Of a stretch of DNA of 64,000 bases, positions 8,827-16,982 are shown in pieces (the first letter of the stretch is position 1; the number at the start of each line of letters is the position of its first letter). Under the pieces are notes generated by a model. It was given only the letters and a program-made list of their open reading frames with translations, was not told the DNA's origin and did no database searches. A program made the translations under genes and the position numbers. This DNA is from Cryobacterium aureum. GTDB lineage: Bacteria > Actinomycetota > Actinomycetes > Actinomycetales > Microbacteriaceae. The stretch is taken from assembly GCF_002954245.1 (NCBI RefSeq), contig NZ_PPTG01000014.1, forward strand, positions 1 through 64,000. Direction: 5' to 3'.

Positions 8827-9417
8827 ATGACCACGCTGACAGCTGAAGCCGTTCGGCCAGCAACGCACGCCAAGGTGCGCATTCTCGCTACCGCCGACCG
8901 ACTCTTCTATACCGAGGGTGTTCACACCGTAGGTGTTGACCGCATTATCAGCGAGTCGAAGGTCACCAAAGCAACTTTCTACAAGTACTACCGCTCGAAG
9001 GACGCACTCATCGTCGTGTACCTGCAGGGCCGGGACCGCCTGGCGCGCGATTTTCTCGCCAGCCTCGACACGCGATACGACACCCCTGAGCAGCGACTGC
9101 GCGGCGTCGTCAACGAAATCTCCGCCCAGGTCATTCGTGAAGGCTTCCACGGCTGCCCCTTCATCAACGCTGCCGCCCAGTTCACCGACCCGGCCCACCC
9201 TGTGCGCCAAGCTGTTTCGGCCCACCGGGATTGGTACGGTCGCTCGATCGAGGACATGTTCCGCGGCATGGGCCACGCCCGGCCCGGAGACGCCGCCGAC
9301 GATTTCTTTCTCGCCAGGGATGGCGCATTCGCCGGTGCCAATCTCGGCGACCCGATCGGTGCTCACACCGCCCTGCTGCGCGCGATTCAGCGGGTACTCG
9401 ACGAGTCGGGCGCCTAG
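8827..9417 (+). CDS. TetR/AcrR family transcriptional regulator
   Basis: 196 residues. The N-terminal helix-turn-helix (FYTEGVHTVGVDRIISES then TKATFYKYYRSKDALI) is typical TetR. The ligand domain has the GCPFINAAAQF pattern of one large AcrR-like subgroup. The start is the ATG preceded by AAAGGAG at 8814-8820; the frame is open further upstream but homology and the ribosome site fix this start. A strong palindrome at 8718-8733 is the probable autoregulatory site. The convergent aldo/keto reductase ends 10 bases beyond its stop. Effector unknown. Confidence 0.9.
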   Translation: MTTLTAEAVRPATHAKVRILATADRLFYTEGVHTVGVDRIISESKVTKATFYKYYRSKDALIVVYLQGRDRLARDFLASLDTRYDTPEQRLRGVVNEISAQVIREGFHGCPFINAAAQFTDPAHPVRQAVSAHRDWYGRSIEDMFRGMGHARPGDAADDFFLARDGAFAGANLGDPIGAHTALLRAIQRVLDESGA

Positions 9418-9427
9418 GGATTCGAAC

Positions 9428-10447
9428 TTAGGCGGCTGATACCCGATCGAGATCGAGCAGGTCGGTACGGCCGAGACGGATTCCGGCCGCCGCGACCAAA
9501 GACTGCACCTGGTCGGCTCGGCCGGCGCCGGCCACCGGCGCCACCACGTCGGGCCGGGCGAGCAGCCAGGCCAGGGCAATCGATGCCGGGGCCGTGCCCT
9601 GCGCGGCGGCGATGCGGTCGACCACGGCGAGAACGCGGAGCGAGCGACGGTTGAGGTAGACCTTGGCGAGCTGCCCGCGGGCGGTGCCGGCGGCATCCGC
9701 TTTGGTGCGAAAAGCTCCGGCCAGAAAACCGTGGGCGAGGGCAAAACCGGGCATCAGGGCCAGGTGCTGGGCGCGGGCGACGACGGCGACGTCTTTTTCA
9801 AGATCGGCGCGATGCACCAGGTTGTAGGGAGTTTCGGCGGCGACGAACTTGGGCAGGCCGAGGGCTGAGAGCACCCGGGCTTCCATGAGCCGTTCCGCCG
9901 AGAAATTCGACGCACCGAGGTAGCGCACCTTGCCAGCGCGCATGAGGGCGTCCACGGCAACCAGGCTCTCTTCGAGCGGGACGGTTTTGTCGTCGAAGTG
10001 AAAGTAGAGCAGGTCGAGGTAGTCGGTACCGAGCCGCACCAGGCTCGCTTCGACCGCTGCGACGATCGAGCGCTGGGTCAGCCCGGGGTTGTCGAGATTG
10101 CGGCCGATTTTTGTGGCCAGCACGGTCTCCGCCCGCGCGCCCCGAGAACGCAGCCAGGACCCGATGATCACTTCACTGCGCCCGGCCGCGAAGCTGTCGG
10201 CGGTGTCGAGAAAGTTGCCACCGAGATCGCGATGCGCATCGAGGATGGCCAGGGACGTTTCATTCGTCGCCGTCCAGCCGAAGGCGTTGCAGCCCAGGGC
10301 CAACGGATGCACGCGCAGCTCGGTTCCCGCAATCTGGCGGCGCACCGGACTCGAACCGACGGTGGTCTCGACCTGCCCCGTCTCGGCCTGCTGCACACGG
10401 TTGACCGACATCGCATCCAGAGACGATGAGACCATCTGTCGGGGCAT
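9428..10447 (-). CDS. Aldo/keto reductase family protein with Phe at the catalytic Tyr position
   Basis: 339 residues of the (beta/alpha)8 AKR fold with NADPH-site features near the C-terminus (SIALAWLLARPDVVAPVAGA). The catalytic-region motif usually reads DTAxxYGxGxSE, but here it is DTADSFAAGRSE, so Phe replaces the general-acid Tyr; the TTC codon is unambiguous. The lysine (LATKIGRN) and histidine (LYFHFDD) of the tetrad remain. The start ATG has an excellent ribosome site GGGAGGAG 6 bases away. Reductase activity may be weak or altered. Confidence 0.85.
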   Translation of the reverse strand: MPRQMVSSSLDAMSVNRVQQAETGQVETTVGSSPVRRQIAGTELRVHPLALGCNAFGWTATNETSLAILDAHRDLGGNFLDTADSFAAGRSEVIIGSWLRSRGARAETVLATKIGRNLDNPGLTQRSIVAAVEASLVRLGTDYLDLLYFHFDDKTVPLEESLVAVDALMRAGKVRYLGASNFSAERLMEARVLSALGLPKFVAAETPYNLVHRADLEKDVAVVARAQHLALMPGFALAHGFLAGAFRTKADAAGTARGQLAKVYLNRRSLRVLAVVDRIAAAQGTAPASIALAWLLARPDVVAPVAGAGRADQVQSLVAAAGIRLGRTDLLDLDRVSAA

Positions 10448-10775
10448 TGCGTTCTCCTCCCGGGGTGCTCACCTGACCATTAAGTTCTGCCGAGTTTTCT
10501 CGTCGTAAAGTGCTCTTGGCCCGACTTTAGGCGAGGCCACCGATATTTCCCGGCGGCACGCTAAACCGTTACCAAAATGTACGTCGCTGGCGGCCGAACA
10601 GGGGGCAGTGGTTGCCAGCCGCCAGCCGGTGCGCCGCCGATTTGTTAGACTGAAGATTGCGCAAAAATTGGGCTGCCTGTGCAGGCGCACATCCGCCCTG
10701 GGCCGCCGCCTGTCGAATCATTTGATCGATCGGCTGGCGAGGTATCCTGCCCGAATCAGCCGCAGGAAAGCAGCC
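10448..10775. other. Intergenic region between aldo/keto reductase and prfC
   Basis: 328 bases separate two divergent genes. I see the ribosome sites of both (GGGAGGAG for the reductase, AGGAAAG at 10764-10770 for prfC) but no open frame that looks coding and no convincing -35/-10 pair. The part near 10640-10665 is locally AT-rich and could hold the prfC promoter. Confidence 0.4.
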
Positions 10776-12389
10776 ATGACCACCGACGCCTCCGTGCCCA
10801 ACCCTCAGGTTCCCCGCGAGGCTAAAAGGCGCCGAACTTTCGCTGTGATCAGCCACCCCGATGCCGGCAAGTCCACCCTGACCGAAGCTCTGCTGCTGCA
10901 CGCCCGAGCGATCACCTCCGCCGGCGCCACGCACGGCAAGGCCGGCCGCAGCGGCACCGTCTCGGACTGGATGGAGATGGAGAAGGCCCGTGGCATCTCG
11001 GTGACGAGCGCAGCCATTCAGTTCGAATACCACGACGCCGTGATCAACCTCGTCGACACCCCCGGCCACGCCGACTTCTCCGAGGACACCTTTCGGGTGC
11101 TCTCCGCAGTGGATGCCGCGGTGATGCTCGTCGACGCCGCCAAGGGCCTCGAGCCGCAGACCATGAAGCTGTTCGCGGTCTGCAAGCAGCGCGGGCTGCC
11201 CGTGATCACCGTCATCAACAAATGGGACCGACCCGGCGACACTCCCCTTGCCCTGATGGATGAGATCCAGACCCGCACCGGCCTGCTGCCCACGCCGCTG
11301 AACTGGCCGGTCGGCGAAGCCGGCGACCTGCGCGGCGTGCTCGATCGTCGTTCCGGTGATTTTCTGCGCTACACCCGCACCGCGGGCGGCGCGACCGTGG
11401 CCGAATCGGTGCGGTTGGATGCGGCCGACGCGGCGATCGAGGAAGGCCCAGCCTGGGCATCCGCTGTCGAAGAGTCGGAGCTGCTCGACGCGGAATCACA
11501 AAATCACGACTCCGAATTGTTCCTCGACGGCCAAACCACACCCGTGCTGTTCTGCGCCGCAGTGGCGAACTTCGGGGTGCAGCAGTTGCTCGACACCCTG
11601 GTGGAATTCGCGCCACCCGCCGAAGCCCGCATCGATATCGACGGCAACCCGCGCAAGGTCACCTCGCCGTTCTCGGGGTTTGTGTTCAAGGTGCAGTCCG
11701 GCATGAACTCGGCGCACCGCGACCACGTGGCTTTCGTGCGCGTGTGCTCTGGCGAATTTCGCCGCGGCATGATCGTCACCCACGCGGCGACCGGCCGGCC
11801 CTTTGCCACCAAATACGCCCAACAGTTGTTCGGCAAGGAACGCACCGTGACCGACCAGGCCTGGCCTGGCGACATTGTCGGGCTCGTGAACGCGTCGGCG
11901 CTGCGGGTGGGCGACTCGATCTTCGAAGACGAACGGGTAGAGTTTCCGCCCCTGCCGTTGTTTTCCCCCGAACATTTTCGGGCGATCCGCCCGGTCGACA
12001 GCAGCAAGCACAAGCAGTTTCGTCGCGGCATCGACCAGCTCGACCACGAGGGCGTCATCCAGGTGATGCGCTCCGAGGTGCGCGGCGAGCAGGCACCCGT
12101 GCTCGGCGCCGTCGGACCGATGCAGTTCGAAGTCGTCGAAGACCGCATGGTGCACGATTTTCACGCCGACATTCGCATGGAAGCACTCCCATACCAGGTG
12201 GCCCGCAAGACCGACAAAGAAAGCGCGCTCGTGCTCGCCGGCACCCGCCAGGTGGAAGTGTTCACCCGCTCCGACGGCACCCTGCTCGCCCTGTTCAGCA
12301 CACCGTGGCGCCTGCAGGCCATCGCCAAGGAGAACCCGAAGCTCGTGCTGATCGACATCGCGAACGCGACCGCCGAAGACTTCATCTAA
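10776..12389 (+). CDS. prfC: Peptide chain release factor 3
   Basis: A 537-residue translational GTPase that removes class I release factors from the ribosome. The G-domain motifs are intact: G1 SHPDAGKST (residues 26-34), G3 DTPGHADF and G4 NKWD. The RF3-specific insert and C-terminal domain (LFSTPWRLQAI) follow. The ATG at 10776 is preceded by AGGAAAG; the open frame extends upstream but without homology. It ends at the strong bidirectional terminator at 12405-12439. Confidence 0.95.
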   Translation: MTTDASVPNPQVPREAKRRRTFAVISHPDAGKSTLTEALLLHARAITSAGATHGKAGRSGTVSDWMEMEKARGISVTSAAIQFEYHDAVINLVDTPGHADFSEDTFRVLSAVDAAVMLVDAAKGLEPQTMKLFAVCKQRGLPVITVINKWDRPGDTPLALMDEIQTRTGLLPTPLNWPVGEAGDLRGVLDRRSGDFLRYTRTAGGATVAESVRLDAADAAIEEGPAWASAVEESELLDAESQNHDSELFLDGQTTPVLFCAAVANFGVQQLLDTLVEFAPPAEARIDIDGNPRKVTSPFSGFVFKVQSGMNSAHRDHVAFVRVCSGEFRRGMIVTHAATGRPFATKYAQQLFGKERTVTDQAWPGDIVGLVNASALRVGDSIFEDERVEFPPLPLFSPEHFRAIRPVDSSKHKQFRRGIDQLDHEGVIQVMRSEVRGEQAPVLGAVGPMQFEVVEDRMVHDFHADIRMEALPYQVARKTDKESALVLAGTRQVEVFTRSDGTLLALFSTPWRLQAIAKENPKLVLIDIANATAEDFI

Positions 12390-12404
12390 CGTTCCACGTA
12401 CGCG

Positions 12405-12439
12405 AAAAGGCCGCATCCTCGAGGAGGATGCGGCCTTTT
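12405..12439. terminator. Bidirectional intrinsic terminator between prfC and rnj
   Basis: A perfect 16-base inverted repeat: AAAAGGCCGCATCCTC at 12405-12420 and its complement at 12424-12439, with a 3-base loop. The A-run on one side and T-run on the other make it work in both directions. It sits between the convergent stops of prfC (12389) and rnj (12453). Confidence 0.9.
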
Positions 12440-12452
12440 CTGGTGGTGCTGC

Positions 12453-14138
12453 TTACGCGTCGACCACAACGGAGGTGATGACGGGGCTGCGACGGTATTT
12501 GCGGTTCATCCAGCGGCTCACCGACTGCGTGAACAGATCTTCGAGCTCGGCGCCATCGACGATCTTGATGCGGTTCGCGGCCTTCATGGCCTCGTCGATG
12601 ACCTTGGTGGCGCCCTTGACCCACTCGTCGTCGTGCACGAATCCGCGGGCCAGGAACTCGACCGGCTCGGAGAGCGTACCGGTCTTGGCGTTGAGAATTC
12701 CGAGGATGGTGATGGTGCCGTCTTCGGCGAGCTTGCGACGGTCTTCCATCGCGGCGGTGGATGCCCCGCCCACGGTCATACCGTCGACGAAGATGTAGTC
12801 GGCGACGACCCGGCCGGTGACCTTGGCGTGACCGTCGATAAGGTCGACGACGACGCCGTCTTCGACGACGATGACGTTATCTGCGGGGACACCGGTCGCG
12901 ATGGCGAGGTCGGCGTTGGCCGTCAGGTGACGCCATTCACCGTGGATCGGCATGACGTTGACCGGCTTGACGATGTTGTAGCAGTAGACGAGCTCGCCGG
13001 CACTGGCGTGGCCGGAGACGTGCACCTTGGCGTTGCCCTTGTGCACGACGTTCGCGCCCCAACGAATCAGGCCGTTGATGACGCGGTAGATGGAGTTCTC
13101 GTTGCCGGGGATCAGCGAACTCGCGAGCAGCACGGTGTCGCCCTCGCCGATCTTGATGACGTGCTCGCGGTTAGCCATACGCGAGAGGGCAGCCATCGGC
13201 TCACCCTGCGAGCCGGTGCAGATAAGAACGACCTTGTCGTCCTTCATGCGCTCGAGGGCCTTCATGTCCACGAGCAGGCCCTTGGGAATATTGAGGTAGC
13301 CAAGCTCGCTCGCGATTCCCATGTTGCGCACCATCGAGCGGCCGACGAAGGCCACCTTGCGGTTGTGCTTGACAGCGGCGTCGATGACCTGCTGGATACG
13401 GTGCACGTGGCTGGCGAAGCTCGACACGATGATGCGGCGCGGGGAGGTGCGGAACACGGTGTCGATCGCCGGTCCGATGTCCTTCTCCGCGGTGGTGAAG
13501 CCGGGAACCTCGGCGTTGGTCGAGTCCGTCATGAACAGGTCGACGCCCTCTTCGGCCAGACGCGCGAAGGCGCCAAGGTCGGTGAGGCGCTTGTCGAGCG
13601 GGAACTGGTCCATCTTGAAGTCACCGGTAGCGAGCACGAGGCCCGCTTCGGTGCGGATGGCGATGGCCAGGCCGTCGGGGATGGAGTGGTTCACGGCGAT
13701 GAATTCGAGGTCGAACTGGCCGATGGTGCGGCGCTCGCCCTCCTTCACCTCGATGAAGTTCTGACTCAGGCGGTGCTCCTGCAGCTTCGCAGCGAGGAAG
13801 GCCAGGGTGAGCTTGGATCCGACAATGGGAATGTCGCCGCGTTCCTTGAGCAGGTAGGGGACGGCGCCGATGTGGTCTTCGTGGCCGTGGGTGAGCACGA
13901 TGGCCTCGATGTCCTGCAGGCGGTCGCGGATAGCCGTGAAGTCGGGCAGGATCACGTTGATGCCGGGCTGGTTGTCTTCGGGGAAGAGAACGCCGCAGTC
14001 GATGATGAGCAGCTTTCCCTTGTGCTCGAACACGGTCATGTTGCGGCCGATCTCGCCGAGGCCTCCGAGCGGGATGATGCGCATGCCGCGAGCCGGCAGT
14101 GCCGGCGGAGTGCTCAGGTCGAGGTAGTGGTTATTCAT
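12453..14138 (-). CDS. rnj: Ribonuclease J
   Basis: A 561-residue metallo-beta-lactamase/beta-CASP ribonuclease with 5'-3' exo- and endonuclease roles in mRNA decay and rRNA maturation. The zinc motif HGHEDH is at residues 84-89, with further motifs NHSIPD, ATGDFKMD and HGEWRHL, and the RNase J C-terminal domain follows. I chose ATG 14138 (MNNHYLDLS); an in-frame ATG three codons upstream is possible. In many actinobacteria rnj follows dapA; here it lies 10 kb upstream of dapA on the same strand. Confidence 0.95.
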   Translation of the reverse strand: MNNHYLDLSTPPALPARGMRIIPLGGLGEIGRNMTVFEHKGKLLIIDCGVLFPEDNQPGINVILPDFTAIRDRLQDIEAIVLTHGHEDHIGAVPYLLKERGDIPIVGSKLTLAFLAAKLQEHRLSQNFIEVKEGERRTIGQFDLEFIAVNHSIPDGLAIAIRTEAGLVLATGDFKMDQFPLDKRLTDLGAFARLAEEGVDLFMTDSTNAEVPGFTTAEKDIGPAIDTVFRTSPRRIIVSSFASHVHRIQQVIDAAVKHNRKVAFVGRSMVRNMGIASELGYLNIPKGLLVDMKALERMKDDKVVLICTGSQGEPMAALSRMANREHVIKIGEGDTVLLASSLIPGNENSIYRVINGLIRWGANVVHKGNAKVHVSGHASAGELVYCYNIVKPVNVMPIHGEWRHLTANADLAIATGVPADNVIVVEDGVVVDLIDGHAKVTGRVVADYIFVDGMTVGGASTAAMEDRRKLAEDGTITILGILNAKTGTLSEPVEFLARGFVHDDEWVKGATKVIDEAMKAANRIKIVDGAELEDLFTQSVSRWMNRKYRRSPVITSVVVDA

Positions 14139-14352
14139 GAATCTCATTTCGTTGTCTGCGGTAATGCATGTCCAGGTGTGTGGGGACCGAGATCGGACAT
14201 GCGGAAAGCCGGCATTGAGGGCTTCTGCGCATACGCGTATCTCGTGTCGTGTCTGGCGGGCAAGCAAAATACCGGCCAGGCACGTCTGTAGTCTACCGGC
14301 GCGTCGACGATCAGCATTTCGATGCCACCGGTGCCGTCATCGAATACGACAA

Positions 14353-14383
14353 AAGAGGGACTCCGCTAAGCGGAGTCCCTCTT
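14353..14383. terminator. Strong hairpin, probable terminator of the small 72-residue gene
   Basis: A near-perfect inverted repeat: AAGAGGGACTCCGC at 14353-14366 pairs with its complement at 14370-14383 around a 3-base TAA loop. It is 32 bases past the stop of the minus-strand small gene, with A-rich sequence (a U-run in RNA) after it on that strand. It also separates that gene from the rnj promoter region. Confidence 0.8.
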
Positions 14384-14415
14384 GTCGATTTCGGCTGCAA
14401 CCGAACCGCGACGCG

Positions 14416-14634
14416 TTACGCTGCCGCGGCCAAGTGCCTACTGCCGGCCATCTGCGGCTGTACGGCACGAACCGGCGCGGTCACCGTGGGGTGCGACACG
14501 TACTCGCCGGCGTCACGGTGCTGCGCGGTTCCGCTGACGTACCCGCTCCCGGTGACCACTCGACGAACGCTCTGAGAAATGTACTCGTTGGGAAGGATGG
14601 TGCTTTCGCTGGTATGCGAAACGTAAGAATTCAT
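14416..14634 (-). CDS. Small hypothetical protein with repeated YVS/YIS motifs
   Basis: 72 residues, no membrane segment, basic-polar composition, no cysteine. A short motif recurs about every 17-19 residues: SYVSHT, EYISQS, GYVSGT and EYVSHP. The ATG at 14634 has a good ribosome site (AGGAG, 5 bases away) and the gene is followed by a strong terminator hairpin, which supports real expression. I do not recognise a function; the repeats suggest a small beta-rich or surface/assembly peptide. Confidence 0.65.
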   Translation of the reverse strand: MNSYVSHTSESTILPNEYISQSVRRVVTGSGYVSGTAQHRDAGEYVSHPTVTAPVRAVQPQMAGSRHLAAAA

Positions 14635-14930
14635 GATGCTCCTGATGCGATCTATATATCGGATGCCGACTGGGATCCAGAGCAATGACTAATCACAGAT
14701 CACTCCAATTCGTTCTGGGGGAACTGGTTCGAGTGAAGCTGGGGTGTTGGCCCGTTCGGCGGGAAGGATGCGCTGCGCCGCGCGAGCTGAGAAGTCCGGG
14801 TCCGATAGTGGACCGCCATGACTTCCGAGGTGATACAAGACTACGTGACCGTGTCACCTATTGGGGGAAACGCACGATCTACACAGGGACTGTGCAGGCA
14901 GCTTGGATTCAGCATCGATACTGTTTTCGA
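14635..14930. promoter_or_regulatory. Divergent promoter region of the small protein and glutathione peroxidase
   Basis: 296 bases without a convincing gene. A 13-base palindrome GTGAC-CGT-GTCAC lies at 14845-14857, about 75 bases before the peroxidase start, and is a candidate operator. The AGGAG of the minus-strand small gene is at its left end. I could not identify a clear -10/-35 pair. Confidence 0.4.
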
Positions 14931-15431
14931 ATGACTTCTGCGCTGTACGACATCCCCCTCACCCTCATCGATGGAACGGACACCACCTTCGGCGCCTTTG
15001 AAGGAAAAACGGTTCTCGTCGTCAACGTTGCATCAAAGTGCGGCTTCACCCCGCAGTACGCCGGTTTGGAAGCCCTCTATCAGCGTTACGCGGACGACGG
15101 GCTGGTCGTGCTGGGATTGCCGAGCAATCAGTTCATGGGCCAGGAGCCAGGCACCGAGGAAGACATCGCCCAATTCTGCGGCATGACCTACGGGGTGACC
15201 TTTCCGATGACGGCCAAGATGGATGTGCGGGGCAAGCACCAGCATCCGCTCTATGCGGAGCTCACCAAGTTCAAGCAGGGCCTGCTGCCCGGCCTGATCA
15301 AGTGGAACTTCGAGAAGTTCCTGGTGACACCCACCGGTGAGATCGTGGACCGCTTTGCTTCCTCCGTCGAGCCGGAGTCGACCGAGATCGTCGATGCTAT
15401 CGAAAAAGTCCTGGCCGCCAAAGCCGCCTGA
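14931..15431 (+). CDS. Glutathione peroxidase family (thiol peroxidase) protein
   Basis: 166 residues. The peroxidatic Cys37 is in SKCGFTPQYAGLE, and the other GPx motifs are LGLPSNQFMGQEPG and WNFEKFLV (Trp125-Asn126). Actinobacterial members normally use thioredoxin or mycothiol systems rather than glutathione; Cys83 (QFCG) could act as resolving cysteine. The ATG at 14931 is where homology begins; upstream open frame lacks it. No strong Shine-Dalgarno is seen. Confidence 0.9.
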   Translation: MTSALYDIPLTLIDGTDTTFGAFEGKTVLVVNVASKCGFTPQYAGLEALYQRYADDGLVVLGLPSNQFMGQEPGTEEDIAQFCGMTYGVTFPMTAKMDVRGKHQHPLYAELTKFKQGLLPGLIKWNFEKFLVTPTGEIVDRFASSVEPESTEIVDAIEKVLAAKAA

Positions 15432-15444
15432 CCCGCGCATTCTT

Positions 15445-15513
15445 GGGGACGGGGCCCGGGCCCCGTCCCCAGGCCCAGTTTATAGACTGGGCCCACGGTC
15501 ATAAGGTGGGCCC
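15445..15513. terminator. Cluster of three overlapping GC-rich hairpins between convergent genes
   Basis: A perfect 26-base palindrome (15445-15470) is followed by a hairpin with arms GGCCCAGT (15472-15479) and ACTGGGCC (15486-15493), and by a third with arms GGGCCCAC (15489-15496) and GTGGGCCC (15506-15513). The second and third share bases 15489-15493 and cannot form together. The region probably terminates both the peroxidase gene and the operon ending at 15522. Confidence 0.7.
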
Positions 15514-15521
15514 GGAGGATT

Positions 15522-16445
15522 TCAGCGGGCGGCCCGGCGCAGCACGGCCTCGGCGTGACGCAAGACCGGGCCGTCGATCATGCGGCCCTCGTGCTGGAAG
15601 ACCCCGCGCGCACTGGCGGCGGCCTCGAGCAGCCCGAGGGCGTAGTCAACTTCGGCTGCTGTCGGCTGGTACGCGGCCCGAATGACGGCGACCTGGCTCG
15701 GGTGGATGCAGGCGGTGGCGGTGAAACCGCTGGCGACAGCATCCGCTGCCTCATCGCTGAGGCCGGCCGTGTCGGTGATGTCGAGGTGCACAGTGTCGAT
15801 CGCGGCCTTGTCGTGGGCTCGAGCGGCCAGCAACACCTGGGAACGAACCTGGCGGGCGACGTCCCGGTAGCGGCCGTCCGGAAACCGGCTCGAGGTTCCG
15901 CCGAGCGAGGCGACGAGGTCTTCGGCCCCCCACATGAGCCCGACGACGTTGCGCTCGGCGGCGATCTCGGTCGCCGAAATCACACCGGCGGCGGTTTCGC
16001 ACAGGGCAATCACCCGAAATGCTTCGAGTCGTTCGACCTGCCCGGCGCTGACGGTCTTGGCGAGCATCACATCGCGATACTCCGTGCGCGCCAGGGCGGC
16101 CAGATCGAGTGCGAAATCGTCGGTGTCGGCCGGATTGATGCGCACGATCGTCGTGGCCGAGTCAAGCGGATGCTCGATCAGCGCGCGCCGCGCCGCCGCC
16201 CGGTCGGCGGGCGCGACGGCGTCTTCCAGGTCGAGGATGACTGCATCAGAACGTTCGGCGGCCTTCTCGTAGCGCTCGGGCCGGTCGGCCGGGCAGAACA
16301 GCAGGGCTGGACCGAGGGTGAACGGGGCCGGGGTGAAGGGGCTAAGCCCGGCGGGGCTGCCGTCGAAGGGGTCCGGGCCGGTCGGGTCACTGTACTCGTC
16401 GAAGGAGCCCGCATCGAACGGGTCGCCATCGAATGGGCCGCTCAT
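15522..16445 (-). CDS. CitE-like HpcH/HpaI family beta-hydroxyacyl-CoA lyase
   Basis: 307 residues. The TIM-barrel core has the CitE motifs LDLEDAV (72-76), CETAAGV (Glu150) and MWGAEDL (Asp176). An unusual 45-residue N-terminal extension rich in DPFDG/SPFTP precedes the core. Its ATG overlaps the upstream MaoC stop by four bases. In M. tuberculosis the gene in the same position (Rv2498c) acts as a stereospecific beta-hydroxyacyl-CoA lyase in leucine and itaconate breakdown. By order and family I infer the same role here; citrate lyase is unlikely because no citDF genes are present. Confidence 0.85.
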   Translation of the reverse strand: MSGPFDGDPFDAGSFDEYSDPTGPDPFDGSPAGLSPFTPAPFTLGPALLFCPADRPERYEKAAERSDAVILDLEDAVAPADRAAARRALIEHPLDSATTIVRINPADTDDFALDLAALARTEYRDVMLAKTVSAGQVERLEAFRVIALCETAAGVISATEIAAERNVVGLMWGAEDLVASLGGTSSRFPDGRYRDVARQVRSQVLLAARAHDKAAIDTVHLDITDTAGLSDEAADAVASGFTATACIHPSQVAVIRAAYQPTAAEVDYALGLLEAAASARGVFQHEGRMIDGPVLRHAEAVLRRAAR

Positions 16446-16960
16446 GCTGCTACCTCGCGGCACCAGACCAGCACGGTGCGCATGGCCGTGCCGACAATAA
16501 CGCCGTGCTGGTTGCGTCCGGTGTGTTCGAGCGTGATGATGCCCTGACCGGGGCGGCTCTTCGACAGCCGCTTGTCGGTGACGATGGTCTCCGAGTACAG
16601 GGTGTCGCCGTGGTGCAACGGATGCGGAAAGGTCACGGCAGAAAATCCCAGGTTCGCCACGATCGTGCCCTGGGTCAGCTGGGCGACCGAACTGCCGACC
16701 ATGGTCGACAGGGTGAACATGGAATTCACCAGGCGTTCGCCGAACGGTTGAGTGGCCGACCAGGCTGCATCGAGGTGCAGGGCCTGCGTGTTCATGGTCA
16801 TCGTCGTGAACAGCACGTTGTCGGCCTCGGTCACGGTGCGGCCGGGGCGATGCTGGTAGAGGGCATCGAGGTCGAACTCTTCGAAGTAGAGGCCGCGCTG
16901 TTCGACCTCACGGCGCTCCCCCGAACCTACCTGGCCATTTTTCGTACCGGGGTCGGTCAT
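16442..16960 (-). CDS. MaoC family (hotdog) enoyl-CoA hydratase/dehydratase
   Basis: 172 residues with a MaoC-like hotdog fold; the region TEADNVLFTTMTMNTQALHLD carries candidate catalytic residues (Asp47, His62). It sits between the acyl-CoA dehydrogenase and CitE-like genes, as Rv2499c does in mycobacteria, where a hydratase acting on methylglutaconyl-CoA/itaconyl-CoA-type substrates is expected. It overlaps the CitE-like gene by four bases. Substrate assignment is from context. Confidence 0.85.
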   Translation of the reverse strand: MTDPGTKNGQVGSGERREVEQRGLYFEEFDLDALYQHRPGRTVTEADNVLFTTMTMNTQALHLDAAWSATQPFGERLVNSMFTLSTMVGSSVAQLTQGTIVANLGFSAVTFPHPLHHGDTLYSETIVTDKRLSKSRPGQGIITLEHTGRNQHGVIVGTAMRTVLVWCREVAA

Positions 16961-16982
16961 CCGCTTCTCCTAAAATCACTGG

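Noticed and set aside
9405..9440. tRNA-like GATTCGAAC sequence
   Set aside because: The flanking bases do not form a T stem, acceptor stem or anticodon arm on either strand; the stretch is the end of the tetR gene.
10335..10365. ACTCGAACC, resembling a minus-strand tRNA T-loop
   Set aside because: It lies in the aldo/keto reductase coding sequence and no cloverleaf can be drawn around it.
12633..14291. Long plus-strand open frame opposite rnj
   Set aside because: It mirrors the rnj coding sequence; the composition is Val/Asp/Glu-rich as expected for an antisense shadow of a high-GC gene, and no motif is present.
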